Source: Leisingera methylohalidivorans DSM 14336 (GTDB lineage: Bacteria > Pseudomonadota > Alphaproteobacteria > Rhodobacterales > Rhodobacteraceae). From it: a stretch of 64,000 nt of DNA. Position 1 is the stretch's first letter. The number at the start of each line of letters is the position of its first letter. Position numbers and translations under genes: made by a program. Below are positions 43,531-52,596 of this stretch, piece by piece. The notes beneath the pieces are model-generated. The model searched no databases. It saw only the letters and a program-made list of their open reading frames with translations, and was not told the origin of the DNA. The stretch is taken from positions 4,080,901 to 4,144,900 of the forward strand of contig NC_023135.1 of assembly GCF_000511355.1 (NCBI RefSeq), in the 5' to 3' direction.

Positions 43531-44718
43531 TTACTTCAACCCGGCTTCGGCCTCAATCTGTTTGCGGCTTTTGCGGGCGCGCTCGGTCGCCGATTTCAGC
43601 TGGCCGCAGGCAGCCATGATGTCATCGCCGCGGGTTTTGCGGATCGGCGAGGCATAGCCGGCCTGATAGACAATATTGGCAAAGGCGTGGATGCGGTTGT
43701 TCGAGGACCGCTTGTACGGGCTGCCGGGCCATTCGTTGAACGGGATCAGGTTGATCTTGGCCGGAATATTGTAGCGCTTGATGTGGTCGATCAGCCGGTG
43801 CGCGTCCTCGTCAGTGTCGTTGACCCCGTCCAGCATCACATATTCGAAGGTGATCCGTTCGGAGTTCGAGACCTTCGGGTAGTCGGCCAGCGCCTGCAGA
43901 AGCGTGTCGATGTTCCAGCGCTTGTTGATCGGCACCAGCACATCGCGGGTCTCATTAGTGGTCGCATGGAAGGAAATCGCCAGCAGGCAGCCGATTTCCT
44001 CTGCCGTGCGGGCAATCTCGGGAACAACGCCGGAGGTCGAAAGCGTAATCCGGCGGCGGCTCAATGAGATGCCCTCGGGGTCCATCGCAATCTTCATCGC
44101 ATCGCGCACGTTGTCGAAATTGTACAGCGGTTCGCCCATGCCCATCAGCACGATGTTCGAGAGCAGGCGGGTTTCGTCTTTGGGCGCACCCGGCACCGGC
44201 CATTCCTCCAGATCGTCGCGCGCCATCATCACCTGGCCGACAATCTCGGCCGGGGTCAGGTTGCGCACCAGCTTCTGGGTGCCGGTATGGCAGAAGGTGC
44301 AGGTCAGGGTGCATCCCACCTGGGATGAAATACACAGCGTTCCGCGGCCGTCTTCGGGGATGTAGACGACCTCGACCTCATGGCCGCCATTGATCCGCAC
44401 CAGATACTTGCGGGTGCCGTCGGTGGAAACCTGTTTGCTTACCACTTCGGGGATGCGGACTTCGAATATATCCGCCAGTTCCGCGCGATAAGCTTTGGCC
44501 AGATTGGTCATATCCGCGAAATCGCGTTTGCCCCACTGGTAGATCCACTGCCAGATCTGGCCGACCCGCATCTTGGCCTGTTTTTCCGGGGTGCCATGTT
44601 CGATCAGAACCTCGCGCATGCGCTCGCGGGTGAGGCCGACAAGATTGACCTTGCCGCCCTCGGGATCCTTGCGGGGCAGGGTCAATACGTCTTGGGTGAT
44701 CGGCGCGCTGGCGGTCAT
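43531..44718 (-). CDS. rlmN: 23S rRNA (adenine-2503-C2)-methyltransferase RlmN
   Basis: This 395-residue radical-SAM methyltransferase has the cluster motif Cys136-x3-Cys140-x2-Cys143 in [20 protein letters not shown] and a further conserved Cys in [11 protein letters not shown] near the C-terminus, used in methyl transfer. [15 protein letters not shown] and [16 protein letters not shown] are family blocks. It methylates A2503 in 23S rRNA and A37 in some tRNAs. The normal length and complete motifs indicate a functional gene. Confidence 0.95.
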   Translation of the reverse strand: MTASAPITQDVLTLPRKDPEGGKVNLVGLTRERMREVLIEHGTPEKQAKMRVGQIWQWIYQWGKRDFADMTNLAKAYRAELADIFEVRIPEVVSKQVSTDGTRKYLVRINGGHEVEVVYIPEDGRGTLCISSQVGCTLTCTFCHTGTQKLVRNLTPAEIVGQVMMARDDLEEWPVPGAPKDETRLLSNIVLMGMGEPLYNFDNVRDAMKIAMDPEGISLSRRRITLSTSGVVPEIARTAEEIGCLLAISFHATTNETRDVLVPINKRWNIDTLLQALADYPKVSNSERITFEYVMLDGVNDTDEDAHRLIDHIKRYNIPAKINLIPFNEWPGSPYKRSSNNRIHAFANIVYQAGYASPIRKTRGDDIMAACGQLKSATERARKSRKQIEAEAGLK

Positions 44719-44827
44719 TGGCTTTAGCCTCGGTGCTGGTGGGCGGATGCGGCTCTATATAGGATTCCCGCGGAAGATCAAAAGGAATCCTTGAAAACAA
44801 GTTTCAGGCCGCAGCACTGTCCAGTGC

Positions 44828-45223
44828 CTAATTGGAAAACCGCACCAGTTCCTCCACGCGGGCACGCCCTAAGGTCGTCCAGCAGGCCCGCGTTGCAATT
44901 CCTGCGTCTTCGCGCACCGCATGGGCTTGGCCGGCAAAGGCGCAATGCGCACTCCTGAACGCTTCCCATGCGGTTTGGCTCGCCATCAGCGCAGCCTCCA
45001 TCTCTGTCCCGCCCTTGGTATTGTCGCGTTCCGCAGCGGTAACCATTGCGGCTTCCAGCGCGTTGAACAGTGCAGCTTCAACACCCTCTTCATCTTCAGC
45101 CACGCAGGTGCCGATTTCCTCTTGGCTGCCCGCACCGCATTCCAGCGCTGGATTGGCAAAAGCGGGTGGCAAAAGCAACGCAACTGCGAGGCAAGCGCAC
45201 GGGAGACTGGCTGAGTCCGGCAT
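44828..45223 (-). CDS. Exported LprI/DUF1311-like protein
   Basis: This 131-residue protein has a signal peptide (SASLPCACLAVALLLPPAFA, cut after AFA) and a mature part with four Cys (C-x-9-C spacing near ECGAGSQEEIGTC; later HCAF and RACW). TAWEAFRSAHCAFAGQAHAV matches the LprI/DUF1311 motif W-x-x-F-R-x-x-x-C. Such periplasmic domains are linked to lysozyme inhibition in some bacteria; this role is not shown here. The start at 45223 has AGGAG before it. Confidence 0.72.
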   Translation of the reverse strand: MPDSASLPCACLAVALLLPPAFANPALECGAGSQEEIGTCVAEDEEGVEAALFNALEAAMVTAAERDNTKGGTEMEAALMASQTAWEAFRSAHCAFAGQAHAVREDAGIATRACWTTLGRARVEELVRFSN

Positions 45224-45278
45224 GGCAAGCACCTCCTGCCTGTCATGCTACGCCGCTTGCAGCCTTCAAACAAGAAAA

Positions 45279-45296
45279 CCCCGGCACAGGCCGGGG
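45279..45296 (-). terminator. Terminator of the IalB-like gene
   Basis: On the minus strand, past the stop at 45326, a stem (CCCCGGC with GCCGGGG, 4-base loop) is followed by TTTTCTTG. Confidence 0.75.
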
Positions 45297-45325
45297 CTTG
45301 GTATGTTTCCGCTAGGCGGCAGAGG

Positions 45326-45856
45326 TTACTTGCTGCAGCGCTTTTCCGCATCTTCCAAGGCAGCCGTGAAGCCCAGCAGCGAAAAGCTGTCCTTGGTTTG
45401 GGTGCCCCGGGCCGACCGCGCGGTCAGCACCGCATTGGTACCGCGTTTCATGGCTGTGACGATCTTGGCATCATCCGCAGGAGTTGCCGGCCAGGCCCAT
45501 TCGCCCTCAGTGAACAATTCAAACTCGGATTCGCCAATGGCCATGTTCACGGTGGATCCCGGCGCAAACGGATACCCGCCGGTAAAGCTGACTTCGCCTT
45601 TGGGGGCATCGCTGCTGCGGAAAGTGACAAACAGCTGGATCTCGCTGCGGCGCACTGCCACGACGCGGCCGTCGCGGGTGTTCACAGTTTCCTTTGGTGC
45701 GGAAACCCCCCAGCACTCGTTGGGGTTGTCGCCCTCAAAGACGCTCCAGTCCACCTTGGCCGCAACCCGGTTGTTGGAGGTTGCTTGCGCTGTTGCGGTG
45801 GATGCCAATGCTGCCAGACACAGGCCCGCAACCACGCGGGCAAGTTTCAATGCCAT
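45326..45856 (-). CDS. Invasion-associated locus B (IalB)-family protein
   Basis: This 176-residue protein has a signal peptide (MALKLARVVAGLCLAALAST, cut near residue 23). The body matches IalB: VDWSVFEGDNPNECWGVSAP, then EIQLFVTFR and a beta-rich core. The C-terminal SLLGFTAALEDAEKRCSK holds the last Cys, pairing with the early one. Family members are periplasmic or envelope proteins common in alphaproteobacteria; the name comes from Bartonella and gives no function here. The start at 45856 is preferred over one five codons upstream. Confidence 0.8.
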   Translation of the reverse strand: MALKLARVVAGLCLAALASTATAQATSNNRVAAKVDWSVFEGDNPNECWGVSAPKETVNTRDGRVVAVRRSEIQLFVTFRSSDAPKGEVSFTGGYPFAPGSTVNMAIGESEFELFTEGEWAWPATPADDAKIVTAMKRGTNAVLTARSARGTQTKDSFSLLGFTAALEDAEKRCSK

Positions 45857-46038
45857 TTGTCCCGACTCCAAGACTGTTCTCTAAACCTCAAATACCAAGC
45901 AAAGGGCCTGCAGCGTTTCAACCGCCGTCTGGTCCCGATCCCCTCGCTTGCGCTACACAAGCACACTAACGTAACTAGCACCACGGGCGAAAGTGCGTTT
46001 TGGCAGGATTTCGCCAAGAAAACATAAGGGGAGACATC

Positions 46039-47037
46039 ATGGCGAAACCTGTGCCCATGGCCGAAGTCTGGCGCGGCCCGCTGCTGGAGAGCCTGCATTT
46101 GGGCCATGCCGTCATCTGCGACGCCTCCGGTCAAGTGGTGCGCAGCTGGGGTGACCCGGATGCGGTGATCTATCCGCGCAGCTCGGTTAAAATGATCCAG
46201 GCACTGCCGCTGATCACCTCCGGCGCCGCCGCGCGCTATGGGCTGACGTCCGAACAGCTGGCGCTCGCCTGCGCCTCCCACAATGGCGCGCATATCCACA
46301 CGGTGCGGGTGAATTCCTGGCTGGATCAGCTAGGTCTTGGCGATGACGATTTCCGCTGCGGTCCGCAGCTGCCGGATGACATTCCGGCCCGCATCGAGCT
46401 GATCAAATCCGACAACAGCCCCTGCCAAGTCCATAATAACTGTTCCGGTAAACACGCGGGCTTTCTGACCCTGACGCAGTACCTTGGGGCGGGGACGGAA
46501 TACATCGAAGTCGATCACCCGGTGCAACAGGCGTGTCTGGCTGCGTTTGAGGAAACCACCGGCCAGGACAGCCCCGGCTATGGCATCGACGGCTGCTCGG
46601 CGCCGAATTTTGCCACCACGGTCACCGGGCTGGCGCGTTCTATGGCTTGGTTTGCCAGCGCCGGCGACCGCTCTGACCGCGCATCGCAAGCTGCACAGCA
46701 ACTGGTTGCGGCAATGACCGCGCACCCCGAGCTGGTGGCAGGCGAGACCCGCGCCTGCACCAATCTGATGCGCGCCATGGGCGGAAAAGTAGCGATCAAG
46801 ACTGGCGCCGAGGCGGTGTTCATCGCCATCCTGCCCGAGCAGCAAATGGGCGTGGCCGTGAAAATCACCGATGGGGCAACCCGCGCCAGTGAATGTGCAA
46901 TTGCCGCGCTGATGGTCAGCCTCGGTGTGCTGGAGGCCGAGCATCCCGCCACCCGCAAGTACATGAACAAGACACTGTACAGCCGCCGGGGGCTGGAGTG
47001 CGGGGCGATCCGCCCTGCAGCCGAGCTGCTGTTCTAA
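46039..47037 (+). CDS. L-asparaginase (Rhizobium AnsA type)
   Basis: This 332-residue protein of the asparaginase_II family (thermolabile rhizobial type, unlike E. coli AnsA/AnsB) shows VIYPRSSVKMIQALPLITSG, CASHNGAHIHT, VHNNCSGKHAGFLTLTQYLG and GYGIDGCSAPNFATTVTGLA. The Ser-Ser-x-Lys and Cys-x-Gly-Lys elements are those thought to form the active site. It would hydrolyse asparagine to aspartate. The start at 46039 has GGGGAG ahead. It converges with a YCII gene across a terminator. Confidence 0.88.
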   Translation: MAKPVPMAEVWRGPLLESLHLGHAVICDASGQVVRSWGDPDAVIYPRSSVKMIQALPLITSGAAARYGLTSEQLALACASHNGAHIHTVRVNSWLDQLGLGDDDFRCGPQLPDDIPARIELIKSDNSPCQVHNNCSGKHAGFLTLTQYLGAGTEYIEVDHPVQQACLAAFEETTGQDSPGYGIDGCSAPNFATTVTGLARSMAWFASAGDRSDRASQAAQQLVAAMTAHPELVAGETRACTNLMRAMGGKVAIKTGAEAVFIAILPEQQMGVAVKITDGATRASECAIAALMVSLGVLEAEHPATRKYMNKTLYSRRGLECGAIRPAAELLF

Positions 47038-47041
47038 AGAT

Positions 47042-47070
47042 GAATGCCCCGGTCTCTGGCCGGGGCATTC
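47042..47070. terminator. Bidirectional hairpin between convergent genes
   Basis: An 11-bp perfect stem (GAATGCCCCGG with CCGGGGCATTC, 7-base loop) lies between the asparaginase and YCII stops. Confidence 0.75.
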
Positions 47071-47073
47071 ACT

Positions 47074-47394
47074 TTACATCCCCATTTCAATGACTTCGGC
47101 CACTTCCACCGAACCGCTGCCATCCACCACCATCGGGCAGCCCTTGGCCATCTCGCAGGCTGCGTCCTGATCGGCAGCCTCCACCACAGTGTAGCCGGAG
47201 ACCGGATTGGCGCCGCCATTGTCAGCAATCCCGCCGGCGCTGACTGTCTTGGACATGCCCACCGGCGCTCCGGGAATCTTCAGCGCTTCGCCCATGGAAC
47301 CCATCCAGTTCTTCCAGGCGTCCATGACCTTGGCGCCTTCCTCCTCGCTCTCCGGTGTCTTGCCGCCGTGATAGGCAAAAATGAACTGTGGCAT
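47074..47394 (-). CDS. YCII-related (DGPF) domain protein
   Basis: This 106-residue protein has a ferredoxin-like fold of the YCII family: MPQFIFAYHGGKTPESEEEG, SGYTVVEAADQDAACEMAKG and CPMVVDGSGSVEVAEVIEM. No reaction is agreed for the family. It is the last of three genes, arsR-AHSA1-YCII, a common pairing in which an ArsR regulator sits with an AHSA1 protein and a YCII protein. Confidence 0.83.
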   Translation of the reverse strand: MPQFIFAYHGGKTPESEEEGAKVMDAWKNWMGSMGEALKIPGAPVGMSKTVSAGGIADNGGANPVSGYTVVEAADQDAACEMAKGCPMVVDGSGSVEVAEVIEMGM

Positions 47395-47426
47395 TGGTCT
47401 TCTCCCTTGGTTGCGGTGTATGTAGT

Positions 47427-47864
47427 TCAGGTTAGTTCGGCCAGTTGCGCTTCCAGCTTGCGCAGGGTTGAGGTCCAGCCCTGTTCGTGGCGTGCAGCAG
47501 TGTCGCTGCCGTCCAGATCCCGGTGATCAATCAGCAGCATGGCGCCGTCTTCGGTGGCAGCAATTGTGAATGTCACATGGCTTTCGGCGCCGCGGGTGCC
47601 GACCTCATCATGCCAGGCCCAGGTGAAGCCGACGGATATCGGTCCATCCACATGGGTCACTTGGCCCGAGACATGAAACCGCTGGCCGTCGCGGTTCTGC
47701 ATGATGGAATACCAAGGGCCGGTACGGCTGAGGTTTAGATTATGTTCCGGGATATGCACGCCTTCCGGCCCCCACCATTTCAGCAGCTTGTCTGGCGTTG
47801 TCACCCAAGCGAACAACTTTTCCGGGCTGACCGGGAATACCCTTTTCAGCTGCAGATCACTCAT
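47427..47864 (-). CDS. AHSA1/SRPBCC-domain protein
   Basis: A 145-residue START-like protein. LKRVFPVSPEKLFAWVTTPD, KLLKWWGPEGV and the later EVGTRGAESHVTFTIAATED are AHSA1 family blocks, and the helix EQGWTSTLRKLEAQLAEL ends it. The fold has a hydrophobic cavity; the ligand is unknown. The start at 47864 has GGAGG seven bases ahead; an earlier ATG at 47888 overlaps the end of arsR. It is co-transcribed with the ArsR gene. Confidence 0.85.
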   Translation of the reverse strand: MSDLQLKRVFPVSPEKLFAWVTTPDKLLKWWGPEGVHIPEHNLNLSRTGPWYSIMQNRDGQRFHVSGQVTHVDGPISVGFTWAWHDEVGTRGAESHVTFTIAATEDGAMLLIDHRDLDGSDTAARHEQGWTSTLRKLEAQLAELT

Positions 47865-47877
47865 GCCGTTCCCTCCA

Positions 47878-48198
47878 TCAGGTGTCATCCTCCATCAAGG
47901 CCGTCTCCAGCCGGTCCAGGCCGCCTTCCCAGAAGGCACGCCGGGACTGGGTCCACTCGGCAATCATCCGCAGGCCTTCGGGCCGGGCTGAATACAGCCG
48001 CTTGGTGCCATCGGCGCGCTGTGTGACCAGCCCGGCCTCGCGCAGCACCTTCAGATGGCGCGAGATCGCAGGGGCCGAGATGCCCGCGCCCGGTGCCAGA
48101 TCGCCTGCAGGCAGTTCGCCTTTTGCAATCAGCTGGTCCACGATCGACATGCGGGTTTCATCCGACAGCGCGGCAAAGGATTTCAGAATCGGTGCCAT
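47878..48198 (-). CDS. ArsR-family transcriptional regulator
   Basis: This 106-residue winged-helix protein reads FAALSDETRMSIVDQLIAKG, then GISAPAISRHLKVLREAGLV, and a wing QRADGTKRLYSARPEGL. No Cys pair for metal binding is present, which fits the AHSA1-linked, non-metal subgroup. It is first in the arsR-AHSA1-YCII operon. A CACTT-N9-AAGTG inverted repeat just upstream is the likely operator for autorepression. Confidence 0.87.
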   Translation of the reverse strand: MAPILKSFAALSDETRMSIVDQLIAKGELPAGDLAPGAGISAPAISRHLKVLREAGLVTQRADGTKRLYSARPEGLRMIAEWTQSRRAFWEGGLDRLETALMEDDT

Positions 48199-48210
48199 GG
48201 TTCTTTTTAT

Positions 48211-48229
48211 CACTTTTGTTAATTAAGTG
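48211..48229. promoter_or_regulatory. Candidate ArsR operator
   Basis: CACTT and AAGTG are inverted around 9 AT-rich bases, 13 bp upstream of the arsR start, and extend to 6 of 7 matching pairs. A winged-helix dimer could bind there. Confidence 0.4.
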
Positions 48230-48523
48230 GTAAGTTAAAAATATCCGTCCAGTAATAAAGCTGGCCACAAAGCATCCCTGTCTGCGGACACAAAAAACGC
48301 GCGCTTGGAGGTCGGAGCCAAAGGCGGCCGCCGCAGTAGCGGCCCCGAACGGCACCGCAGTTTGCGAGTCGCCAGTGCCGTTACCGGGCTGGCAACCGCC
48401 AGCTGCAGAACAGGAAATGCGGCCAGTCCGCCGTCGCCTGCAAACGCGTCGATGCAACCCGCGGCAAACCTGCTGCCAGCAAAAGAAGCAGGGTCGCTAT
48501 CACCGCTTCAAAGATCAGACTGG
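48230..48523. other. Intergenic region between serB and arsR
   Basis: About 290 bp lie between the serB stop and the arsR operator. There are short open stretches, one with a hydrophobic run on the minus strand near 48470-48510, but none has a start, a ribosome site or a recognisable family. I see no gene here. Confidence 0.5.
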
Positions 48524-49399
48524 TCAGCCTTTGAATGCATTCTGGCCGTAGCCTTGGATATAGAGGAGCGCGGTCAAGTCGCCGTGATTGATACGGATAT
48601 CGCATTCCGCTGCGACCGAGGGTTTGGCGTGCAGCGCCACACCGGCCCCTGCGCGTTTCAGCATCCCAAGATCATTGGCGCCGTCGCCGACCGCAATTAC
48701 ATCCGTTTCATCGATCCCCAGCCGGGCGGTGATCTGCTCCAGTGCCTCCACCTTGGCTTTCTGGCCCAATATTGGCCTGCCGGCCTTTCCGGTCAGCTTG
48801 CCGTCTGCCACCTCCAAGGTATTGGCGCGGTTTTCGTCAAACCCCAGATGTGCCGCCACCTGTGCGGTGAAGGCAGTGAACCCGCCCGAGACCAGCGCCG
48901 CATAGGCGCCCTCTGCCTTCATCGTGGCCAGCAGCTGACTGCCGCCGGGCATGAAAGTGATACGTTCGGCCAGCACCTTGCCGATCACCGCTGCCGGAAG
49001 ATCCTTCAGCAACCCGACCCGTTCGGTCAACGCCCCCTCAAAATCCAGCTCGCCGTTCATCGCCCGGGCGGTGATCTGCTTGACCCGGGCGCCAACGCCC
49101 GCTTCTTCGGCCAGCTCATCAATACATTCCTGCTGGATCATGGTGGAGTCCATATCAGCCAGCAGCATCTTCTTCTTCCGTCCGGCGCTGTGCTGAATGA
49201 CCAGATCAACCCCCATTTTCTGCAGATCCGCCCAAACATCCCAGCGGTTTCCGGGCATCTGCGCCAGCGAAAACTCAGCCGCCACACCCGGTGCCAGCCA
49301 GTCAGCCTCCCCTCCGCCCCAGGCATTGCGCAGCGATTCCGGCAGCGCGGGCTCCAGCACAGGATTGGCGGGGTTGCAAAGCAGGGTGGCAACAAACAT
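48524..49399 (-). CDS. serB: Phosphoserine phosphatase
   Basis: A 291-residue HAD enzyme for the last step of serine synthesis. The nucleophile motif is in KKKMLLADMDSTMIQQECID, followed by ELAEEAGVGARVKQITARAM. The Ser motif is SGGFTAFTAQVAAHLGF and the metal motif is DVIAVGDGANDLGMLKRAGA. The N-terminal 80 residues are ACT-like, as in the longer SerB forms. The start at 49399 has GGAG eight bases ahead. It is divergent from serC-serA; the gap of about 280 bp holds both promoters and the serC leader. Confidence 0.94.
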   Translation of the reverse strand: MFVATLLCNPANPVLEPALPESLRNAWGGGEADWLAPGVAAEFSLAQMPGNRWDVWADLQKMGVDLVIQHSAGRKKKMLLADMDSTMIQQECIDELAEEAGVGARVKQITARAMNGELDFEGALTERVGLLKDLPAAVIGKVLAERITFMPGGSQLLATMKAEGAYAALVSGGFTAFTAQVAAHLGFDENRANTLEVADGKLTGKAGRPILGQKAKVEALEQITARLGIDETDVIAVGDGANDLGMLKRAGAGVALHAKPSVAAECDIRINHGDLTALLYIQGYGQNAFKG

Positions 49400-49635
49400 C
49401 GGCGGGCTCCGTTCCATCGGGTTTATCCTGTCATAGCGGCCCGCCGCGGGAACGGCCAGCCTGCGGCGCGCCGCAGATTTAAGGGGGTATTATAAGGCCC
49501 GGCCTTCCGGGAGTATTTCGGGCGGCTGTTTCCGATGATAGAAAAACGTGTCGCAAAAAAAGGTGGAATGGCCGTATTTTTCCGCATTCCCTGTTGCATG
49601 CCGCGCTGCAGCAGCCTAGCTCTGATGGCGGGACA

Positions 49636-49677
49636 CCCCTCCCCAACGAGGGGCGCTTATCTGGAAGGGTAGCATTA
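49636..49677 (+). promoter_or_regulatory. Candidate serC leader RNA element
   Basis: Immediately upstream of the serC start, CCCCTC pairs with GAGGGG (49636-49653, 6-base loop CCCAAC). A second stem TATCT/GGGTA closes a GGAA loop (49658-49671), and the ATG follows six bases later. A conserved structured serC leader is known in alphaproteobacteria. The position and the two short hairpins agree, but the match is from memory of the motif class and was not searched. Confidence 0.45.
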
Positions 49678-50832
49678 ATGGCTATTGCACAACCGGCATC
49701 GCGGCCGGCAAATCCGCGTTTTTCTTCTGGCCCTTGCGCCAAACCCCCTGTTTTTGACCTGGCCAAATTGTCCGGCGCGCCGCTGGGCCGATCGCACCGC
49801 GCTGCGGTGGGCAAAGAGAAGCTTAAGGCTGCGATCGAAGGCACACGTGAGATCCTGAACATCCCTGCTGATTACAAGATCGGCATCGTGCCCGCCTCCG
49901 ACACCGGTGCGATGGAAATGGCGATGTGGAACCTTCTGGGTGCCCGCGGGGTTGAGATGCTGGCCTGGGAAAGCTTTGGTTCCGGCTGGGTCACTGACGT
50001 GGTGCAACAACTGAAACTGGACGCCAGGGTCAAAACCGCGGATTACGGCCAGATCGTCGATCTTGGCACTGTTGATTTCAGCAATGATGTTGTCTTCACC
50101 TGGAACGGCACCACTTCGGGCGTGCGGGTTCCCAACGGCAACTGGATCCCGGCCGACCGTGCGGGGCTGACCATCTGCGATGCCACCTCGGCCGCATTTG
50201 CGCAGCGCCTGCCTTGGGACAAGCTGGATGTGACCACCTTCTCCTGGCAGAAGGTGCTGGGCGGTGAAGCGGCGCACGGTATGATCATCCTGTCCCCCCG
50301 CGCGGTCGAACGGCTGGAAAGCTACACACCCGCCTGGCCGCTGCCCAAGATCTTCCGCCTGACCAAGGGCGGCAAGCTGATCGACGGCATTTTCCAGGGC
50401 GCGACCATCAACACGCCCTCGATGCTGGCGGTGGAGGACTACCTGCTGGCACTGGATTGGGCGCGCTCGGTCGGCGGGCTGGAAGGCCTGCGCGATCGCG
50501 CCAATGCCAACCTTGCCGCGGTCCAGAGCTTTGTGCAGGACAACCCGTGGATCGCCTTTCTGGCGGATCAGCCGGAATACCGCTCGAACACCTCGGTCTG
50601 CCTCAAGTTCACCGATGCGCGCATCCAGGACGGCGCCGGTTTTGCCAAGGCCGTGGCCAAGCGGCTGGAAAGCGAAGGCGTGGCCTATGACATCGGCGCC
50701 TACCGCGACGCGCCAGCAGGCCTGCGCATCTGGTGCGGCGGCACGGTTGAAGCCACTGACGTGGCGGCGCTGATGCCTTGGATCAAATGGGCTTTTGAGG
50801 CCGAGATCGCCACCCAGGCCGAAGCGGCCTGA
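49678..50832 (+). CDS. serC: Phosphoserine aminotransferase
   Basis: This 384-residue PLP enzyme converts 3-phosphohydroxypyruvate to phosphoserine. [40 protein letters not shown] and [18 protein letters not shown] lead to the PLP Lys at residue 192 in [14 protein letters not shown]. This is the alphaproteobacterial form, longer than E. coli SerC. The start at 49678 follows the leader hairpin; longer readings are unlikely. serA follows after 100 bp, giving a serC-serA operon. Confidence 0.94.
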   Translation: MAIAQPASRPANPRFSSGPCAKPPVFDLAKLSGAPLGRSHRAAVGKEKLKAAIEGTREILNIPADYKIGIVPASDTGAMEMAMWNLLGARGVEMLAWESFGSGWVTDVVQQLKLDARVKTADYGQIVDLGTVDFSNDVVFTWNGTTSGVRVPNGNWIPADRAGLTICDATSAAFAQRLPWDKLDVTTFSWQKVLGGEAAHGMIILSPRAVERLESYTPAWPLPKIFRLTKGGKLIDGIFQGATINTPSMLAVEDYLLALDWARSVGGLEGLRDRANANLAAVQSFVQDNPWIAFLADQPEYRSNTSVCLKFTDARIQDGAGFAKAVAKRLESEGVAYDIGAYRDAPAGLRIWCGGTVEATDVAALMPWIKWAFEAEIATQAEAA

Positions 50833-50845
50833 CCCAGGCCCTGTT

Positions 50846-50863
50846 CCGGGGCTCCGGCCCCGG
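50846..50863 (+). terminator. Intercistronic hairpin between serC and serA
   Basis: A 7-bp stem (CCGGGGC with GCCCCGG, 4-base loop) followed by CT-rich sequence, no T-run. It may set the ratio of serC to serA or mark a processing point. Confidence 0.35.
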
Positions 50864-50932
50864 CTCCTCCCTCCGAGGGATCCCTCACCATATCAGGCCG
50901 CACAGGCCCCCGTTTGAAAAAGGACCACAAAA

Positions 50933-52528
50933 ATGGCTCCCAAAGTCCTCATCTCTGACAAGCTCTCTGAAGCCGCCGTACAGATCTTCCGCGATCGCGG
51001 CATCGACGTCGATTTTCTTCCCGATGTCGGCAAGGACAAGGATAAGCTGGCGGAAATCATCGGCCAGTACGACGGCCTCGCCATCCGCTCCGCCACCAAG
51101 GTGACCGAAAAGATTCTGGAGAACGCCGCAAACCTCAAGGTGATCGGCCGCGCCGGCATCGGCACCGACAACATCGACAAGGAAGCCGCTTCCAAGCGCG
51201 GCGTCATTGTGATGAACACGCCCTACGGCAACATGATCACCACTGCTGAACATGCTATCGCCATGATGTTTGCAACCGCGCGCCAGCTGCCAGAGGCGTC
51301 CGCCTCCACCCATGCCGGCAAATGGGAGAAGTCCAAGTTCATGGGCACCGAACTGACCGCCAAAACCCTGGGCGTGATCGGTGCCGGCAACATCGGCGGC
51401 ATCGTCTGCGACCGCGCCCGCGGCCTCAAGATGAAGGTAGTGGCTTATGACCCTTATCTTAGCACTGATAAGGCTGATCAGATGGGCGTCGAAAAGGTTG
51501 AGCTGGATGAACTTCTGGCCCGTGCCGACTTCATTACCCTGCATGTGCCGCTGACCGATCAGACCCGCAACATCCTGTCCAAGGAAAACCTGGAGAAGAC
51601 CAAGAAGGGCGTGCGCATCATCAACTGTGCCCGCGGCGGTTTGGTTGACGAAGGTGCGCTGGCGGAACTCTTGACCTCCGGCCATGTAGCAGGTGCTGCA
51701 TTCGACGTGTTCTCGGTGGAGCCGGCCAAGGACAACGCCCTCTTCGGCCTGCCCAACGTGGTCTGCACCCCGCACCTCGGTGCCGCCACCACTGAGGCGC
51801 AGGAAAACGTCGCCCTGCAGGTGGCCGAACAGATGTCCAACTACCTGTTGACCGGCGCCGTGGAAAATGCGCTCAACATGCCCTCGGTGACTGCCGAGGA
51901 AGCCAAGATCATGGGCCCCTGGATCAAATTGGCCGATCACCTGGGCAGCTTTGTGGGTCAGATGACGGATGAGCCGATCAAGGCAATCAACATCCTCTAT
52001 GATGGCGTTGCTTCGGAGATGAACCTGGACGCCCTGAACTGTGCGGTGATTGCCGGTATCATGAAGCGCGTCAACCCCGAGGTGAACATGGTTTCCGCCC
52101 CGGTGGTCGCCAAGGAGCGCGGCATCCAGATTTCGACCACAAACCAGGACAAATCCGGCACATTCGACGGTTATGTCAAGGTGACTGCCGTGACCTCCAA
52201 GCGCGAGCGCTCGGTGGCGGGCACCGTGTTTTCCGACGGCAAGCCGCGTTTCATCCAGATCAAAGGCATCAATATTGAGGCCGAGGTCGGCGCCCACATG
52301 CTTTATACCACCAACGAGGACGTGCCCGGCATCATCGGCACCCTGGGTCACACCCTGGGCGAAAGCGATGTGAACATTGCCAACTTCACCCTGGGCCGTT
52401 CCGAAGCCGGCGGCGAAGCCATCGCACTGCTCTATGTGGATGACGAAGTGCCCGCCAGGGTCCGCGCCAAGCTGGCCGACACCGGACTGTTCAACCAGAT
52501 CAAGCCGTTGGCATTCGACGTTGCCTGA
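50933..52528 (+). CDS. serA: D-3-phosphoglycerate dehydrogenase
   Basis: The 531-residue long-form enzyme opens the serine pathway. The substrate domain has GRAGIGTDNIDKEAASKRG. The NAD-binding motif is TLGVIGAGNIGGIVCDRARG. Catalytic Arg is in INCARGGLVDEGALAELL and the His in VCTPHLGAATTEAQENVA. A C-terminal allosteric-substrate and ACT domain (last about 75 residues, TTNEDVPGIIGTLGHTLGES) probably binds serine for feedback. It is co-transcribed with serC and ended by a strong terminator. Confidence 0.95.
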   Translation: MAPKVLISDKLSEAAVQIFRDRGIDVDFLPDVGKDKDKLAEIIGQYDGLAIRSATKVTEKILENAANLKVIGRAGIGTDNIDKEAASKRGVIVMNTPYGNMITTAEHAIAMMFATARQLPEASASTHAGKWEKSKFMGTELTAKTLGVIGAGNIGGIVCDRARGLKMKVVAYDPYLSTDKADQMGVEKVELDELLARADFITLHVPLTDQTRNILSKENLEKTKKGVRIINCARGGLVDEGALAELLTSGHVAGAAFDVFSVEPAKDNALFGLPNVVCTPHLGAATTEAQENVALQVAEQMSNYLLTGAVENALNMPSVTAEEAKIMGPWIKLADHLGSFVGQMTDEPIKAINILYDGVASEMNLDALNCAVIAGIMKRVNPEVNMVSAPVVAKERGIQISTTNQDKSGTFDGYVKVTAVTSKRERSVAGTVFSDGKPRFIQIKGINIEAEVGAHMLYTTNEDVPGIIGTLGHTLGESDVNIANFTLGRSEAGGEAIALLYVDDEVPARVRAKLADTGLFNQIKPLAFDVA

Positions 52529-52550
52529 CCGGTCTGGTGAATAACTGGAA

Positions 52551-52580
52551 AAGCCCCCGCTTGCTCTGCGGGGGCTTTTT
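52551..52580 (+). terminator. Rho-independent terminator of serC-serA
   Basis: A 10-bp perfect stem (AAGCCCCCGC with GCGGGGGCTT, 7-base loop) is followed by TTTCC. Confidence 0.9.
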
Positions 52581-52596
52581 CCTTGTCAGGTTTACA

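Noticed and set aside
48381-48605. Small hydrophobic minus-strand frame near serB
   Set aside because: It begins inside serB in another frame and has no start or ribosome site of its own.
50885-52351. 488-codon minus-strand frame over serA
   Set aside because: His/Gly/Asp-rich composition is an antisense artefact of a GC-rich gene; serA is complete on the plus strand.
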